A stretch of 64,000 nt of DNA from Streptococcus mitis B6 (GCF_000027165.1 NC_013853.1:1798001-1862000); one strand, 5' to 3'. Positions 1-12,209 are shown, counted from the stretch's first letter. The notes: generated by a model not told the origin, from the letters alone. Translations and numbers: made by a program.

Positions 1-316
1 TTACCACCTCTTCAAACACCAAATTGGTTTGCTCTTTTTCCTGGTTCATCATCGGATAAAGAAGAAAAAGGCTGTATATGACCGCAACAAAAATAGCTAG
101 AATCACAAAAGGATTGAGCATAACGATGAAAAAGAAGAGAATGGTTGCCACCACCAAAAGAAGATTATTGCCCTCTTTACCAGTGTAATAGCGAATCAAA
201 AGCAAAAAGAGGAATAGAATCAGCAGAAAACGCGAAAAATGCTCTGATACCATCAAAATCAGAGCTCCTGTCAAAAGACAGGCTTCGATAAATAAAAAGA
301 TTTTAAATTTTCTCAT
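1..316 (-). CDS. liaF: LiaF/VraT-like membrane protein, 5' part only
   Basis: The reverse strand from an ATG at 316 reads MRKFKIFLFIEACLLTGALI and continues open to the window edge, so the C-terminus is missing. About 105 residues are visible, with several hydrophobic segments (roughly residues 5-25, 29-42 and 55-85). A GAGAGG ribosome site precedes the ATG. In pneumococcus a LiaF-like gene lies directly downstream of fni and upstream of a LiaS/LiaR cell-envelope stress system. The call rests on that position and the membrane topology rather than on a diagnostic motif. Confidence 0.6.
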   Translation of the reverse strand, partial: MRKFKIFLFIEACLLTGALILMVSEHFSRFLLILFLFLLLIRYYTGKEGNNLLLVVATILFFFIVMLNPFVILAIFVAVIYSLFLLYPMMNQEKEQTNLVFEEVV

Positions 317-378
317 AGGTTCATCCTCTCCCTTCTATTTTATCACAATTCAAAAAAGTCACCTCGGTCTGAAGATGG

Positions 379-2380
<2,002 letters not shown>

Positions 2381-2394
<14 letters not shown>

Positions 2395-3334
2395 CTTGGC
2401 TCAAATCCTTTGTTTTTGACACAATCAAGCGATAACGTTGACCGAAGATTTCTGATAAATGCTCCAAGTCTTTCTCCTGACAGAGGACCTTGACATTGGG
2501 ACCAGCATCCATAGTAAAGTAGCAGGCTTCCCCTTGCTCACGGAGCTGGCGGACAAAGTCCATGGCTTCATAAGAAGCATCCGTCAGATAAGAAAAGGCT
2601 GGTGATGCTGTTTTGGTCGTAGCGTGCATAGCCAGGGCATTTTTCTCCGTTAATTCCCCAACCTTGGCAAAGTCATTTGCCTTGAGGTAAACCAGCATAT
2701 CCTGATAATCCTTCTCAGACTGACGCACCCAGTCGTCAAAGGTCGTCGAAGTTTCCACACAAAGTTTCATCCCATCACGGCTAGAGATTGGTTTTTTCTT
2801 GTCTTCTAGCACCAACATAATCATAGCTAGTTTCAGGCCTGTCTCTACCGGGTAAATCTCTCCGCTATCCTTATCCCAGGCACCGAGTGGTCCATAAAAA
2901 CTCCGAGAGGAAGAGCCTGAGGCAAACTTAGCCTCCTGTGCCAACTGACTCCGATTCAAACCAAGCTTGAAATAAGCATTACAAGCCTTGACCAAGGCAG
3001 ACAAACCACTAGAACTTGATGACAAGCCCGCTGCGGTAGGCATACTGTTTTGAGTATCGATACGAACAAAGCCATCACCATCTGGACGGTAGCGGTCAAT
3101 AATCTTACTCATCTTGACATGCTCTGCCTCATTTTGTAACTGACCATTGATATAAAATGCATCAGCTGTCGCATCCGTCGGTAGAGATGACAAGGTCGTC
3201 TCCGTGTACATATTTTCCAAAGTCAGAGAAATACTGCTAGTAGCAGGAACCATCTCTTTTTCTTTTTTCTTTCCCCAGTATTTGATAATGGCAATATTTG
3301 CGTAGGAACGTACTGTTACAGGCTCTCTATCCAT
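2381..3334 (-). CDS. mvaD: diphosphomevalonate decarboxylase
   Basis: This enzyme converts mevalonate diphosphate to isopentenyl diphosphate with ATP-driven decarboxylation. The ATG at 3334 gives a 317-residue protein beginning MDREPVTVRSYANIAIIKYW, matching the family N-terminus. A longer upstream start would add a tail lying inside mvaK1. The GHMP loop appears as PTAAGLSSSSSG and the C-terminal motif as MDAGPNVKVLC. The start overlaps mvaK1 by 19 bp. Confidence 0.95.
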
Positions 3335-4194
3335 GTCTGAACAGCTCCTTTCTCTTCTAATCTTTCTGCTAGTTCTTGTGCGTGTGTCAAATTGTCTGCC
3401 AAGGCTATGATACAACCTCCTAGCCCACCACCGCTCATCTTAGCCCCCAGAGCACCATGACTAAGAGCTGTTTCAACCAAAGAGTCTGCCTCAGGGCTAC
3501 TAACACCAATTTCTTTCAAATGTAAATGCGCTTGACTGAGGATTTGTCCCAGTCTTTCAGCATCTTTTCGTGAAATCGCATCCTCTGCCTGCTGGGTCAA
3601 TTCTCCCAAGGCATGCAAAAATGGTAGAGCATCCTTGCCCTTACTTTGAACCGCTTGGATGGCTTCACGAGTATGACCATAAACGCCCGTATCTGCAATG
3701 ACCAAATAGGCAGATAAATTCATCTCAAGCTCTGTAAATCCTACGTTCTTAATAAAGCGAATAGGCTGGTCACTGAGACAGGTCTTAGCATCCAAACCAC
3801 TTGGATTCATATGGGCAATCATCTCCGCCCGATTGACCAAGATTTCCAATACATCATGAGGCAGGTAGGCTTGATAGTAGTCAAATACCGCACGAATGGC
3901 CGCTATGCTGATAGCAGCTGACGAACCCATTCCCCGTTTCTCAGGGATAGCCGAGTCAATCTCACAGCGAATGCAGGATTCTTTGATATCCAAATACTCC
4001 AGCGAAGCATAAACTGCCATGGACAAGGTATCTTCCTCATAGAGACGCCAAGGACTCGCTGCAGGAACTACCTTACAAGTCACCTCCACCTCCAAAAGAG
4101 GCAGGGAAATGGCAGGATAACCGTAAACGACCGCATGCTCCCCTATTAAAATAATCTTACTATGTGCCTGACCGACACCAACTTTTTTTGTCAT
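3316..4194 (-). CDS. mvaK1: mevalonate kinase
   Basis: This GHMP kinase performs the first phosphorylation of mevalonate and is the promoter-proximal gene of the four-gene mevalonate operon. The protein is 292 residues, with an N-terminal KIILIGEHAVVYGYPAI segment, the ATP loop KRGMGSSAAISIA near residue 100 and a C-terminal AKMSGGGLGGCIIAL motif. HMG-CoA synthase and reductase are not in this window, as in pneumococcus where they lie elsewhere. No clear sigma-70 promoter was identified in the 122 bp upstream. Confidence 0.95.
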   Translation of the reverse strand: MTKKVGVGQAHSKIILIGEHAVVYGYPAISLPLLEVEVTCKVVPAASPWRLYEEDTLSMAVYASLEYLDIKESCIRCEIDSAIPEKRGMGSSAAISIAAIRAVFDYYQAYLPHDVLEILVNRAEMIAHMNPSGLDAKTCLSDQPIRFIKNVGFTELEMNLSAYLVIADTGVYGHTREAIQAVQSKGKDALPFLHALGELTQQAEDAISRKDAERLGQILSQAHLHLKEIGVSSPEADSLVETALSHGALGAKMSGGGLGGCIIALADNLTHAQELAERLEEKGAVQTWIESL

Positions 4195-4277
4195 GTTTTC
4201 CTTTTGCTAGACGAAAAAGTCGTCTTATTTATCATACAAGTATTGCTTCTCTCCTATCTATTTTATTATATTTTCAC

Positions 4278-4312
4278 AAAAAAAGCGATTGTTTCCATTC
4301 ACAATCGCCTCT
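4278..4312 (-). terminator. terminator of the choline-binding protein gene
   Basis: The minus strand reads GCGATTGT, a short loop, then ACAATCGC and a run of seven T. The 8 bp perfect stem begins a few bases past the stop codon of the choline-binding protein gene. Confidence 0.85.
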
Positions 4313-4316
4313 TTCA

Positions 4317-5258
4317 TTATTGAACCCATTCGCCATTATAATTGACGTAGTAGCCATCTACAGTGGTATTCACTGCTAAAGCACCTGAGCTATAGGCGTA
4401 GTACCATTTACTGCCGACCTGGAACCAACCAGTGACCATCGCTCCTGATGAACGGAGATAGTACCACTTGTTACCGAGATATTGCCAGCCTGTTTTCATA
4501 TCGCCATTTTCAGCATCTAAATAGTACCAAGTTGAGCCTTCCTGATACCAGCCAGTTGTCATAGCTCCTGATGAACGGAGGTAGTACCACTTATTGCCAA
4601 TTTGCTTCCAACCAGTTTGCATGATACCAGTTTCTGGATCTAGATAGTACCAAGTTGAGTTATCATTGTTCCAGCCACGCACTGGCTCCCCAACCGTTAA
4701 ACTGTCGATACGAGCATCGAAGCCACCACTCTTTTGTAAATAATACCAGTGTCCCTCATCAGAAATCCAACCCGTTTTTAAAGTATGATAGCTACGCTGA
4801 TCTTCAAAATAATAGACTCGTTTCTCTGCTGGACTATCATATTGTTCCCCATGATGTTTGTTGGTATTTGTAGCAGTTTTTGCCTCTAAAACTTGCTTAC
4901 CAACAAATTCTTGTAGGACACCATCTTGATTAAAGTAATACCATTGTGGCATTGGCATAGATTCTAATCTTAAACCATTTGGGTAAGGACCAATTGTACT
5001 ACCTTTAGATGGAAACGGGATATATTGCCAGCCGACAACCATTTCTCCTGATACATGATCAAAATAATAGGTCTTGCCATCAATCACTCGCCAGGCCTTT
5101 TCTTTGATGTCACCCTTCTTGTAGTAGGTTCTACCATTTTCTTGTACAAATTGCCAGCCTTCTGAATCAGCATCATCCGCCAATACTGCACTTGTTGCTA
5201 GCAAACCAAAGAAAAAGACTGCTAATGCAATTTGCATCAATTTTTTTATTATTTTCAT
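4317..5258 (-). CDS. secreted choline-binding protein (CbpC/CbpJ/CbpF type)
   Basis: The ATG at 5258 gives 313 residues starting MKIIKKLMQIALAVFFFGLL, a signal peptide with likely cleavage after AVLA. Most of the mature protein is repeats of the GW-x(5-6)-WYYL type (for example TGWKQIGNKWYYLRSSGAM), the module that binds phosphocholine on teichoic acid. There is no LPXTG motif or recognisable enzyme domain, so surface attachment should be by choline. Pneumococcus carries cbpC and cbpJ at this position beside ritR. I cannot say which paralogue is the orthologue, because repeats recombine freely. Confidence 0.85.
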   Translation of the reverse strand: MKIIKKLMQIALAVFFFGLLATSAVLADDADSEGWQFVQENGRTYYKKGDIKEKAWRVIDGKTYYFDHVSGEMVVGWQYIPFPSKGSTIGPYPNGLRLESMPMPQWYYFNQDGVLQEFVGKQVLEAKTATNTNKHHGEQYDSPAEKRVYYFEDQRSYHTLKTGWISDEGHWYYLQKSGGFDARIDSLTVGEPVRGWNNDNSTWYYLDPETGIMQTGWKQIGNKWYYLRSSGAMTTGWYQEGSTWYYLDAENGDMKTGWQYLGNKWYYLRSSGAMVTGWFQVGSKWYYAYSSGALAVNTTVDGYYVNYNGEWVQ

Positions 5259-5279
5259 TAGACCTATCCTCCATAACCG

Positions 5280-5308
5280 ATTGTAGCAAAGATCCAACCA
5301 TATGTCAA
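5280..5308 (-). promoter_or_regulatory. sigma-70 promoter of the choline-binding protein gene
   Basis: The minus strand has TTGACA (5308-5303), a 17 bp spacer and TACAAT (5285-5280), about 20 bp upstream of the ATG. The -35 is embedded in CATATGTTGACATATG, a short symmetric sequence that could be an operator. Confidence 0.75.
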
Positions 5309-5324
5309 CATATGGAACACTCTC

Positions 5325-5355
5325 AAAAAAGCAGTTACATAACTGCAACTGCTTT
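5325..5355 (-). terminator. terminator of gnd-ritR
   Basis: The minus strand reads AAAGCAGTT, a loop, AACTGCTTTTTT. The stem is immediately downstream of the ritR stop codon and separates it from the choline-binding protein gene promoter. Confidence 0.85.
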
Positions 5356-5356
5356 T

Positions 5357-6046
5357 CTATTCTTGCATGGTGTAACCAACACCACGCACGGTTTTAATGT
5401 AGCTTTTTTGACCTTTTACATCAAGCTTGCTACGTAGATAACGGATATAGACATCCACGATATTTGTTTCGGTCGCACTTTCATACTTCCAGACACTTTC
5501 CAACAACTGCTCACGAGTCAGAACTTTCTTGCTTCCCATAAGAGTGGCCAAAAGGTCATACTCACGACGCGTCAGAGCAATCATCTCCTCGCCACGATAA
5601 ACGGTATGATGTTCTACATCCATACGCAGATTGCGGTAAGACGTTGGAACCTTCATCTGACTACAGTGTTGGTCGATAAAGTCCCGACCTCGGAAAATCG
5701 CTGAAATACGAGCTACCAGATTCTCAATAATAACCGGCTTATAGATGTAAGAAACGGCAAAGCGTTGGATTGTCTCAATCTGACCTTGCAATTCTTCACG
5801 ATGGTCCAAAACCATGATGACTGAGGCTGGCTTAGTCCGACTCAGCTTGTCTGCAAAATCCTGGGCTGTCATATCCCCCAGACGAGCATTCAATAAAATC
5901 AAGTCATAGTCTGTCTGAAGAGCCATGGAGAGGGCTTTTTGCCCCTCCTCAACCTGATCAACTCGGTATTGCTCTTTTTGGAGTTCCAAACTTAAAAAGT
6001 GAGCTAGATTTCGTTCTTTCTCAAGTAATAAAATCCGTTTCCCCAT
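5357..6046 (-). CDS. ritR: orphan response regulator RitR
   Basis: This OmpR/PhoB-family DNA-binding regulator of iron transport and oxidative stress has 229 residues: a receiver domain (1-120), a linker and a winged helix (about 130-229). The phospho-acceptor aspartate is replaced by Asn at residue 53 (LILLNARLGD), and Cys128 lies in the linker (IDQHCSQ). Both are published hallmarks of RitR, which is controlled by cysteine oxidation rather than phosphorylation. No histidine kinase gene is adjacent. It starts 11 bp after gnd and is probably cotranscribed with it. Confidence 0.93.
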   Translation of the reverse strand: MGKRILLLEKERNLAHFLSLELQKEQYRVDQVEEGQKALSMALQTDYDLILLNARLGDMTAQDFADKLSRTKPASVIMVLDHREELQGQIETIQRFAVSYIYKPVIIENLVARISAIFRGRDFIDQHCSQMKVPTSYRNLRMDVEHHTVYRGEEMIALTRREYDLLATLMGSKKVLTREQLLESVWKYESATETNIVDVYIRYLRSKLDVKGQKSYIKTVRGVGYTMQE

Positions 6047-6057
6047 GGCAGACCTAC

Positions 6058-7482
6058 TTATTTTTCGTCATACCAAGAGTAGTGGAAGGTTCCTTCTTTG
6101 TCTTTACGTTGGTAAGTGTGGGCACCAAAGTAGTCACGTTGCGCTTGAATCAAGTTAGCTGGAAGGTCAGCTGAGCGGTAGCTATCAAAGTAAGTAATAG
6201 CTGCTGAGAAAGTTGGCACCGGCACACCAGCTTGAACAGCAAGAGCTACGATATCACGCACTGCTTGTTGGTACTTAGCAGTAACATCCAAGAAGTATTC
6301 ATCCAAAAGAAGGTTAGCAAGGTCTGCATCACGGTTGTAAGCATCTGTAATCTTTTGCAAGAAACGAGAACGGATGATACAGCCATCACGCCAGATAGAT
6401 GCGATGTCCGCAAATGGCAAGTTCCAGTTGTTTTCTTTAGAAGCTACACGCAATTGAGCAAAACCTTGTGCATATGAAATGATTTTTGAGAAGTAAAGGG
6501 CTTGACGGATTTTTTCAATCAATTCAGCCTTGTCTCCTTCAAATTTGAAGGCAGCTGGTTTTGGAAGAACCTTGCTAGCATGCACGCGTTCTTCTTTGTA
6601 AGTAGAGATGTAACGTGCAAATACTGACTCAGTGATGAGTGACAATGGCACACCAAGGTCAAGTGATGATTGACTAGTCCATTTACCAGTTCCCTTGTTA
6701 CCTGCGGCATCAAGGATGTAGTCTACGATTGGTCCATCTTGACCTTCATCGTCTTTACGGCTCAAGATATCAGCTGTGATTTCAATCAAGTAGCTGTCCA
6801 ATTCACCCTTGTTCCACTCAGTAAAGATTTCAGCCATATCTTCTGCAGAAAGGCCTAGCAAGTGTTGCATCAAGTCATAGCTTTCTGCAATCAATTGCAT
6901 ATCACCATACTCAATACCGTTGTGAACCATTTTCACATAGTGACCAGCTCCATCAGGACCGATGTAAGTCACACATGGTTTGCCATCTTCTGGTGCTTTA
7001 GCTGAGATTTCTTCAAGAACATCCGCAACCAATTCATAAGCTTCTTTTTGTCCACCAGGCATGATAGAAGGACCTTCAAGGGCACCTTTTTCACCACCAG
7101 AAACCCCAGTACCGATAAAGTTGATACCTGAGTTTGCCAATTCTTCATTACGACGGATGGTATCTTTGTAGAAAGTGTTTCCTCCGTCAATCAAGATATC
7201 ACCCTTGTCAAGGTGTGGAAGAAGGGCTTGGATAGTAGCATCTGTACCAGGTCCAGCTTGAACCATAAGCATGATACGACGTGGTTTTTCGATTGAGTTT
7301 ACAAAACTTTCAACGTCATAGCTTGGTACAAAGTTCTTTTCAGGATGGCAAGCAATTACATCTTCCGTTTTTTCTTTACTACGGTTGTAAATAGCAACTG
7401 TGTAACCACGAGATTCAATATTAAGGGCAAGGTTACGACCCATTACGGCCATACCTACGACACCAAAGTTAGCTTTTGTCAT
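6058..7482 (-). CDS. gnd: 6-phosphogluconate dehydrogenase, decarboxylating
   Basis: This oxidative pentose-phosphate enzyme converts 6-phosphogluconate to ribulose 5-phosphate, making NADPH. The ATG at 7482 gives 474 residues starting [20 protein letters not shown], which contains the NADP-binding GxxxMGxNLA motif. The catalytic segment [11 protein letters not shown] and the substrate-binding [10 protein letters not shown] are present. Seven extra in-frame codons upstream are unlikely to be used. Pairing with ritR links NADPH supply to a redox-sensing regulator. Confidence 0.96.
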   Translation of the reverse strand: MTKANFGVVGMAVMGRNLALNIESRGYTVAIYNRSKEKTEDVIACHPEKNFVPSYDVESFVNSIEKPRRIMLMVQAGPGTDATIQALLPHLDKGDILIDGGNTFYKDTIRRNEELANSGINFIGTGVSGGEKGALEGPSIMPGGQKEAYELVADVLEEISAKAPEDGKPCVTYIGPDGAGHYVKMVHNGIEYGDMQLIAESYDLMQHLLGLSAEDMAEIFTEWNKGELDSYLIEITADILSRKDDEGQDGPIVDYILDAAGNKGTGKWTSQSSLDLGVPLSLITESVFARYISTYKEERVHASKVLPKPAAFKFEGDKAELIEKIRQALYFSKIISYAQGFAQLRVASKENNWNLPFADIASIWRDGCIIRSRFLQKITDAYNRDADLANLLLDEYFLDVTAKYQQAVRDIVALAVQAGVPVPTFSAAITYFDSYRSADLPANLIQAQRDYFGAHTYQRKDKEGTFHYSWYDEK

Positions 7483-7557
7483 TTGACACTCCTCTTGTTT
7501 CATTTGTTTTATTTTATCATTTTTACTTTTGAAAAGAAAGAATTTTGTAACGACTGT

Positions 7558-8952
7558 TTAGTAGTCCAAGTCATCCGCATGTCCAGCACCATTTCCGACA
7601 AAATATCCTGTCTTACAGTTAAGGGTAAAGAGATAGGTTCCATCTGGCTTATAGAGGTTGTAATAACCATTGCCATTAACGATATTAACACGTTCAAGGA
7701 TATATTGGTTACCAGTAATATAACCACGTGAGCGTGAAGTTGCTAAAATTTGTTCCAAGACACCATCCGCAAAATCCCAAGCAGAGTTGTTACTATCATC
7801 AATAGCAGACTGATTATAGGCAACACGACTGGCACTTCTTTGAACAGCAACCCCTGCACTCGAGAGACCCATATTGACTTCACTACGAGAACTTCTAGTT
7901 TCATTTGAGGCAGCATTTGAACTACTTGGGCTTGTCTCACTAGTCGTATTTGAGCTTGCTTGACTTGAACTTGAACTACTAGTTTCACTTGAACTTGAAC
8001 TAGAAGTACTTGTTTGCTGGCTCTTACCAAGGCTGATAGCCTTATCTAGCACTTTATCAAGCTCCGTATTGCCAGTTTTAATATCTGTAAATTTAGCATC
8101 TGATTTAGCTTTAGCGTTAGTGTCCAAAACTCCATCTACAATAGCTGGCTTCTCAAATTGAGCATTGACATCTTGAATGGCCTTTATTTGAATCGCTAGA
8201 CTATCATACTTAGATTTTGCTAGCGTATATTCACGACTACCTTCTAGCTTATCAAGCAAGGTTTTCAGTTGACTCAGTTTATCAAATTGGCTATTCTTCA
8301 AAGCCGTTTTGTTGCTATCTGTATAGAAGGCATCATATAAATTATTGAATTCTTCCACATCTGACTGCGTATTTGTAGTTGATTGAGAAGTTTGGATTTC
8401 CTTGGTCGAACGAGCCACCTGACGATAAATATAATAACCAGTTCCAAGGATAAGAACCACTAAGGCTGCTAGAATACCGTAAAGCACCCATTTCTTCTTA
8501 CTTTTTCCATCTTCACTATCTGTGACTCGATAAAGTGTTGGAATATCTTCAGTCTCAGAGGCTTCAACAAGAGGAGTTTCTGAAACTCGTGTTAATTCTA
8601 AATCATCAAACTGACTCAATTCATCTTCTGAAGCTGGAGAAGTTACTCCTGTTTCCTCACGAAGCTCTTGAAGTAAATTATCCAGAGTCTGAGTCTCCTC
8701 TATCTCTTCTATCCCTTCTTTTTCAACTAAATCATCCTTGCTAAACTGACGCGTTTCAAACTTATCTGCCTCAATTTCATCTTTATGTTGTTTCACATAC
8801 TTGTCCAAGATAGAATCTCCAGGCAATACACCTGCTTCCACCTCTTCATTTTTTAGCATGGCTTCTCCAACCGTTAGCTCTTTGGCATCATCAAAATCAA
8901 ATTGCGCTTCTTGATGTTCTGTTATATGACGATCATGTCTTTTCTTACTCAT
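7558..8952 (-). CDS. mapZ: midcell-anchored division protein MapZ (LocZ)
   Basis: This bitopic protein marks the division site and positions FtsZ. The 464-residue protein has an acidic cytoplasmic part (1-153), one membrane segment (about 155-177, [19 protein letters not shown]), an extracellular helical part, a Ser/Thr-rich linker (about 308-360) and a C-terminal domain thought to contact peptidoglycan. Thr67 (KFETRQF), a reported StkP phosphorylation site, is present. The second site reported for pneumococcus, position 78, is Lys here. The call rests on topology, length and gene order between gnd and the rRNA methyltransferase gene. Confidence 0.88.
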   Translation of the reverse strand: MSKKRHDRHITEHQEAQFDFDDAKELTVGEAMLKNEEVEAGVLPGDSILDKYVKQHKDEIEADKFETRQFSKDDLVEKEGIEEIEETQTLDNLLQELREETGVTSPASEDELSQFDDLELTRVSETPLVEASETEDIPTLYRVTDSEDGKSKKKWVLYGILAALVVLILGTGYYIYRQVARSTKEIQTSQSTTNTQSDVEEFNNLYDAFYTDSNKTALKNSQFDKLSQLKTLLDKLEGSREYTLAKSKYDSLAIQIKAIQDVNAQFEKPAIVDGVLDTNAKAKSDAKFTDIKTGNTELDKVLDKAISLGKSQQTSTSSSSSSETSSSSSSQASSNTTSETSPSSSNAASNETRSSRSEVNMGLSSAGVAVQRSASRVAYNQSAIDDSNNSAWDFADGVLEQILATSRSRGYITGNQYILERVNIVNGNGYYNLYKPDGTYLFTLNCKTGYFVGNGAGHADDLDY

Positions 8953-8964
8953 GAGTTTTCCTTC

Positions 8965-10122
8965 CTACTTTACTTCCTGACGTTTAACACGCTGACCGAA
9001 ATATTGATACAAATCAACTTTTAAAGTTCCATTGTACAACTTGCGCTTCTTGTCCGCCTGACTGCCGTACTTGGTCTCAAAGGCTTCATCACTAGTTAGG
9101 ATAAATTTGCTCCACGTTTTCAGCGGTGCAAATACTTGACCCATCTCAGCATAAAGCTTGGTCACCCCTGCATCATCTGATAAACGCTCCCCGTAAGGCG
9201 GATTGGAAATAATCACACCATTGATTTTATCGGAACGCAAATCCTGCACGCGCATCTGCTTAAAAGTAATGTCTCCTGCAACACCAGCTGCCTGGGCATT
9301 GGCCTTAGCAATTTCCACCATGCGTGCATCGATATCACAGCCCATGATATCCAGTTCCAGCTCACGGTCTACTTTTTTAGCCGCCTCTGTGCGCACTTCT
9401 TGAATCAAGCGATCGCTAATCCAGTTCCATTCCTCAAAAGCAAAGGAGCGACGAAGACCAGGCGCCATCTTTCTGGCAATCATGACAGCCTCGATACAGA
9501 AAGTCCCCGAACCACAGGTCGGATCAATCAAAGGCTTGTCTGGATACCAGTTAGAAAGTTGTAAAATAGCTGCCGCCATGTTTTCCTTGATAGGGGCTCC
9601 CCCTTTTTCGGTACGATAACCACGTTTAAATAGGCTAGACCCGGTCGTATCAATCATGACAGTTGCCACATCTTTGAGAATAGAGACCTCAATCTTAAAC
9701 TCTGGACCATTCTCCATCAGAGGAACACCTTCTGGGCGGGCGTAGTGTTTCTGCAATTTCTTGACAACAGCTTTCTTAGAAATAGCCTGAACACTGGGTT
9801 CATTATGCAGTTTAGATTTAACACATTTGGCCTTGGAAATCGGGAACCGAGCTCCGAGTGGTAAATAATTTTCCCAATCTAAAGCAAAAACTCCCTGAAA
9901 CAGCTCTTCAAAAGTCTTAGCTGGGAACGTTCCTACGATAATTTTGATACGATCTGCTGCCCGAAGCCAGAGGTTGGTTTCGATAATAGCTCTCACGTCT
10001 CCTTGAAAACGAACACGTCCATTTTCAACCTGACAATCATAGCCCAACTCTCGCACTTCTCGTCCCACAACAGCTTCAAGACCTGCTGCTGCAGTAGCGA
10101 TTAAATTAAATTCTTTTTTCAT
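8965..10122 (-). CDS. 23S rRNA guanine-N2 methyltransferase (RlmL/YpsC family)
   Basis: The ATG at 10122 gives 385 residues starting MKKEFNLIATAAAGLEAVVG. An N-terminal ferredoxin-like/THUMP region (1-160) is followed by a Rossmann methyltransferase domain with the SAM segment DPTCGSGTFCIEA and the catalytic NPPYGERL motif. This corresponds to the N-terminal half of E. coli RlmL, which makes m2G2445. The gene starts downstream of rnpB on the same strand. Confidence 0.88.
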   Translation of the reverse strand: MKKEFNLIATAAAGLEAVVGREVRELGYDCQVENGRVRFQGDVRAIIETNLWLRAADRIKIIVGTFPAKTFEELFQGVFALDWENYLPLGARFPISKAKCVKSKLHNEPSVQAISKKAVVKKLQKHYARPEGVPLMENGPEFKIEVSILKDVATVMIDTTGSSLFKRGYRTEKGGAPIKENMAAAILQLSNWYPDKPLIDPTCGSGTFCIEAVMIARKMAPGLRRSFAFEEWNWISDRLIQEVRTEAAKKVDRELELDIMGCDIDARMVEIAKANAQAAGVAGDITFKQMRVQDLRSDKINGVIISNPPYGERLSDDAGVTKLYAEMGQVFAPLKTWSKFILTSDEAFETKYGSQADKKRKLYNGTLKVDLYQYFGQRVKRQEVK

Positions 10123-10159
10123 GTTACAGTCTTGCAAGACCTTTCTATATGTCCACTTT

Positions 10160-10200
10160 AAAAAATGAGGTTGAGAAAATTTCTCAGCCCCAACCTATAT
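10160..10200 (-). terminator. rnpB terminator
   Basis: Directly after the RNase P RNA the minus strand has a hairpin built around GGCTGAGAAA/TTTTCTCAACC, followed by ATTTTTT. It ends the RNA before the methyltransferase gene. Confidence 0.75.
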
Positions 10201-10590
10201 GCAATTTTCTATAAGCCATGTTTTGTTCCAGAAGTGACTAGGACCACTTCCTTCGATAATCATCTGTCTACCACTAATAGCTCTAGCTGATAGCAGTCAG
10301 AATACTACGTTCGTTTCCGCGTACTCCATGCCCCGACCAAAATTTGGGTTGCTAGCTTGAGGGGTTTACCGCGTTCCACTCTCTCTGTTTCCAGAAAGAC
10401 TCCGTCACTGTGGCACTTTCAAGCCTACTCTGACCTATCCGAGGACTTAGCCATTTCAACTGCCGTAACGATTACTCGTCCCTAGGCTTATGGTTTCGCC
10501 TAGCACAAACACTACAGGCATCACAGCCTGTGCTAGCATGGACTTTCCTCATGAGAAGCAACTCTCCTCACGCGATTATCCAAAAATTGC
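10201..10590 (-). ncRNA. rnpB: RNase P RNA, type B
   Basis: The roughly 390 nt minus-strand RNA is the catalytic component of RNase P, which matures tRNA 5' ends. The ends pair as P1 (GCAATTTTTGG at the 5' end, GAAAATTGC at the 3' end). Conserved landmarks are GAGGAAAGTCC near the 5' end, ACGGCAGTTGAAATGGCTAA in the middle and a 3' segment ending AACAAAACATGGCTTATAG. It lies between gpsB and the rRNA methyltransferase gene, the usual streptococcal position. No separate promoter was evident, so it may start inside gpsB or be processed from a gpsB transcript. Confidence 0.96.
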
Positions 10591-10607
10591 ATGTGACAAG
10601 ACCTGAA

Positions 10608-10949
10608 TTACAAATCAGGATTGTCTAAAATTTGTTTGCCGAATACTTCTTTTTCAAGACGATTCAAGCGTTTCAAAATATCAAAATTCGTCATAGAAGA
10701 TGAAGCTGCCACATCAATTGGATCTGGGTGACTAGGACTTGGGGCTGAACTCACTTGCGGTTTACGGGCTAATTCTTCCTTCAAATCTGCAATTTCCTGA
10801 CGAAGTGACTTGACCAAGGCAGCATAGGTTTCATAGTCCTTGATGACATCGTCTAAAAACTCGTCAACTTCTACCTTACTATACCCTCGGACTTCACGCC
10901 CAAACTCTTGTTCAAAAATATCTTTCGCTGAAAAAATAATACTTGACAT
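10608..10949 (-). CDS. gpsB: cell division adaptor GpsB
   Basis: GpsB is a small DivIVA-like coiled-coil protein linking penicillin-binding proteins to the septal and elongation machineries. The ATG at 10949 gives 113 residues starting [20 protein letters not shown]. The [19 protein letters not shown] segment is the DivIVA lipid/PBP-binding fold, followed by a coiled coil (40-70), a Ser/Pro linker and a C-terminal helix. An upstream in-frame ATG would add four residues and is less likely. Confidence 0.95.
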   Translation of the reverse strand: MSSIIFSAKDIFEQEFGREVRGYSKVEVDEFLDDVIKDYETYAALVKSLRQEIADLKEELARKPQVSSAPSPSHPDPIDVAASSSMTNFDILKRLNRLEKEVFGKQILDNPDL

Positions 10950-10978
10950 GTCTCTCTCCATTCTCGCTTGCTAGTATT

Positions 10979-11008
10979 ATTATATAAAAAAAGCCAAACA
11001 AAAATCAA
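10979..11008 (-). promoter_or_regulatory. gpsB promoter
   Basis: Minus strand TTGATT (11008-11003), an 18 bp spacer and TATAAT (10984-10979), 30 bp upstream of the gpsB start. It begins in the short gap after ypsA. Confidence 0.6.
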
Positions 11009-11018
11009 GGTCAAAGCT

Positions 11019-11546
11019 TCAATTTTCGGAAAAATTTTCAGCAAGTTCATTTAGCCGATCAAATGTTAATCTCTTTATAAAATAGTCCTCTTGATTTTTC
11101 ATCTTTTGGTAAAAATAAGCTAGTTTCGTTTCATTTTCTTCATCATAAAAAAGATAGGAACTAGTCGTGTTTTCCAGTAAAAATCGTTGGTAATCTCGTA
11201 GTTGCCCCATATGTTCATATTTAGGATAGGCATATTTGACAAAATCGACCTGCTTAAATTGGCTAAGTTTAAGCTGATTCGCTTCATTCCAATTTTCCCC
11301 GTGTGTTTCAAAATCAAAAATGGTCGCTAGGCTGAAATCATATTCTTCTTTCATTTCATTTGCGACATCAAGCACCCAAGATTCAAATCCCAAGTTCCCT
11401 GTAAAGACCAGCCATTTAATCCCTTCTTCTGCTAGACTTTCTAAATCACGGCGAATGGCTTTCTTTATAATTTTTAACCTGATATCTTTTTCATTAAACA
11501 AACCCAAGTCAAAATTAGAATATCCCATAATTAAAGCTGTAGTCAT
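11019..11546 (-). CDS. ypsA: DUF1273 (YpsA family) protein
   Basis: The ATG at 11546 gives 175 residues starting [20 protein letters not shown]. The protein has the SLOG/DprA-like fold signature of the family, for example the FTGNLGFE glycine segment near residue 50. YpsA is conserved beside gpsB in Firmicutes and is implicated in cell division in Bacillus. The molecular function is unknown. It is divergent from recU, with 66 bp between the start codons. Confidence 0.85.
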   Translation of the reverse strand: MTTALIMGYSNFDLGLFNEKDIRLKIIKKAIRRDLESLAEEGIKWLVFTGNLGFESWVLDVANEMKEEYDFSLATIFDFETHGENWNEANQLKLSQFKQVDFVKYAYPKYEHMGQLRDYQRFLLENTTSSYLFYDEENETKLAYFYQKMKNQEDYFIKRLTFDRLNELAENFSEN

Positions 11547-11570
11547 TTTTACACCTTTCTTTCTATTTTT

Positions 11571-11580
11571 ATGGTATAAT
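11571..11580 (+). promoter_or_regulatory. recU-pbp1A extended -10 promoter
   Basis: ATGGTATAAT is an extended -10 element 32 bp upstream of recU. The -35 region is poor, which is usual for TG-extended promoters. Confidence 0.55.
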
Positions 11581-11612
11581 AGAGTGAAGTTATTGTACCA
11601 ATAAGGAGAAAT

Positions 11613-12209
11613 ATGGTCAACTATCCTCATAAAATTTCATCAAAAAAAAGCCAAACATCTCTTTCTCAACCAAAAAATTTCGCAAATCGAGGAATGTCTT
11701 TTGAAAAGATGATTAATGCTACCAACGACTACTATTTGTCTCAGGGCTTGGCTGTTATACACAAGAAACCAACTCCCATTCAAATCGTACGAGTGGACTA
11801 TCCACAACGAAGTCGTGCCAAGATTGTTGAAGCCTATTTTCGACAAGCTTCAACGACGGACTATTCTGGCGTTTATAAGGGATATTACATCGACTTTGAA
11901 GCCAAGGAAACAAAACAAAAACGTGCGATTCCGATGAAAAATTTCCATCCACATCAGATTCAGCATATGGAACAAGTCCTTGCCCAACAAGGAATCTGCT
12001 TTGTCCTTCTTCACTTTTCTTCTCAGCAAGAAACCTACTTATTGCCGGCATTCGATTTGATTCGCTTCTATCATCAAGATAAGGGACAAAAATCAATGCC
12101 ACTTGGATATATTCGAGAATATGGATATGAAATCAAGGCCGGCGCCTTCCCTCAAATTCCCTATCTCAATGTTATCAAAGAACATTTATTAGGTGGTAAA
12201 ACAAGATGA
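11613..12209 (+). CDS. recU: Holliday junction resolvase RecU
   Basis: RecU cleaves Holliday junctions in recombinational repair and chromosome segregation. The protein is 198 residues with the family segments [32 protein letters not shown] (catalytic Asp/Glu-x-Lys type metal site) and [17 protein letters not shown] precedes the ATG. The stop overlaps the pbp1A start (ATGA), the coupled recU-pbp1A arrangement common in Gram-positive cocci. Confidence 0.96.
   Translation: MVNYPHKISSKKSQTSLSQPKNFANRGMSFEKMINATNDYYLSQGLAVIHKKPTPIQIVRVDYPQRSRAKIVEAYFRQASTTDYSGVYKGYYIDFEAKETKQKRAIPMKNFHPHQIQHMEQVLAQQGICFVLLHFSSQQETYLLPAFDLIRFYHQDKGQKSMPLGYIREYGYEIKAGAFPQIPYLNVIKEHLLGGKTR

Noticed and set aside
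7900..8010. Tandem Ser-codon repeat region in mapZ as a mobile repeat
   Set aside because: It encodes the in-frame Ser/Thr-rich linker of MapZ and needs no other explanation.
10201..10590. rnpB region as a hypothetical coding gene or riboswitch
   Set aside because: P1 pairing and conserved RNase P segments identify it, and no convincing ORF exists there.
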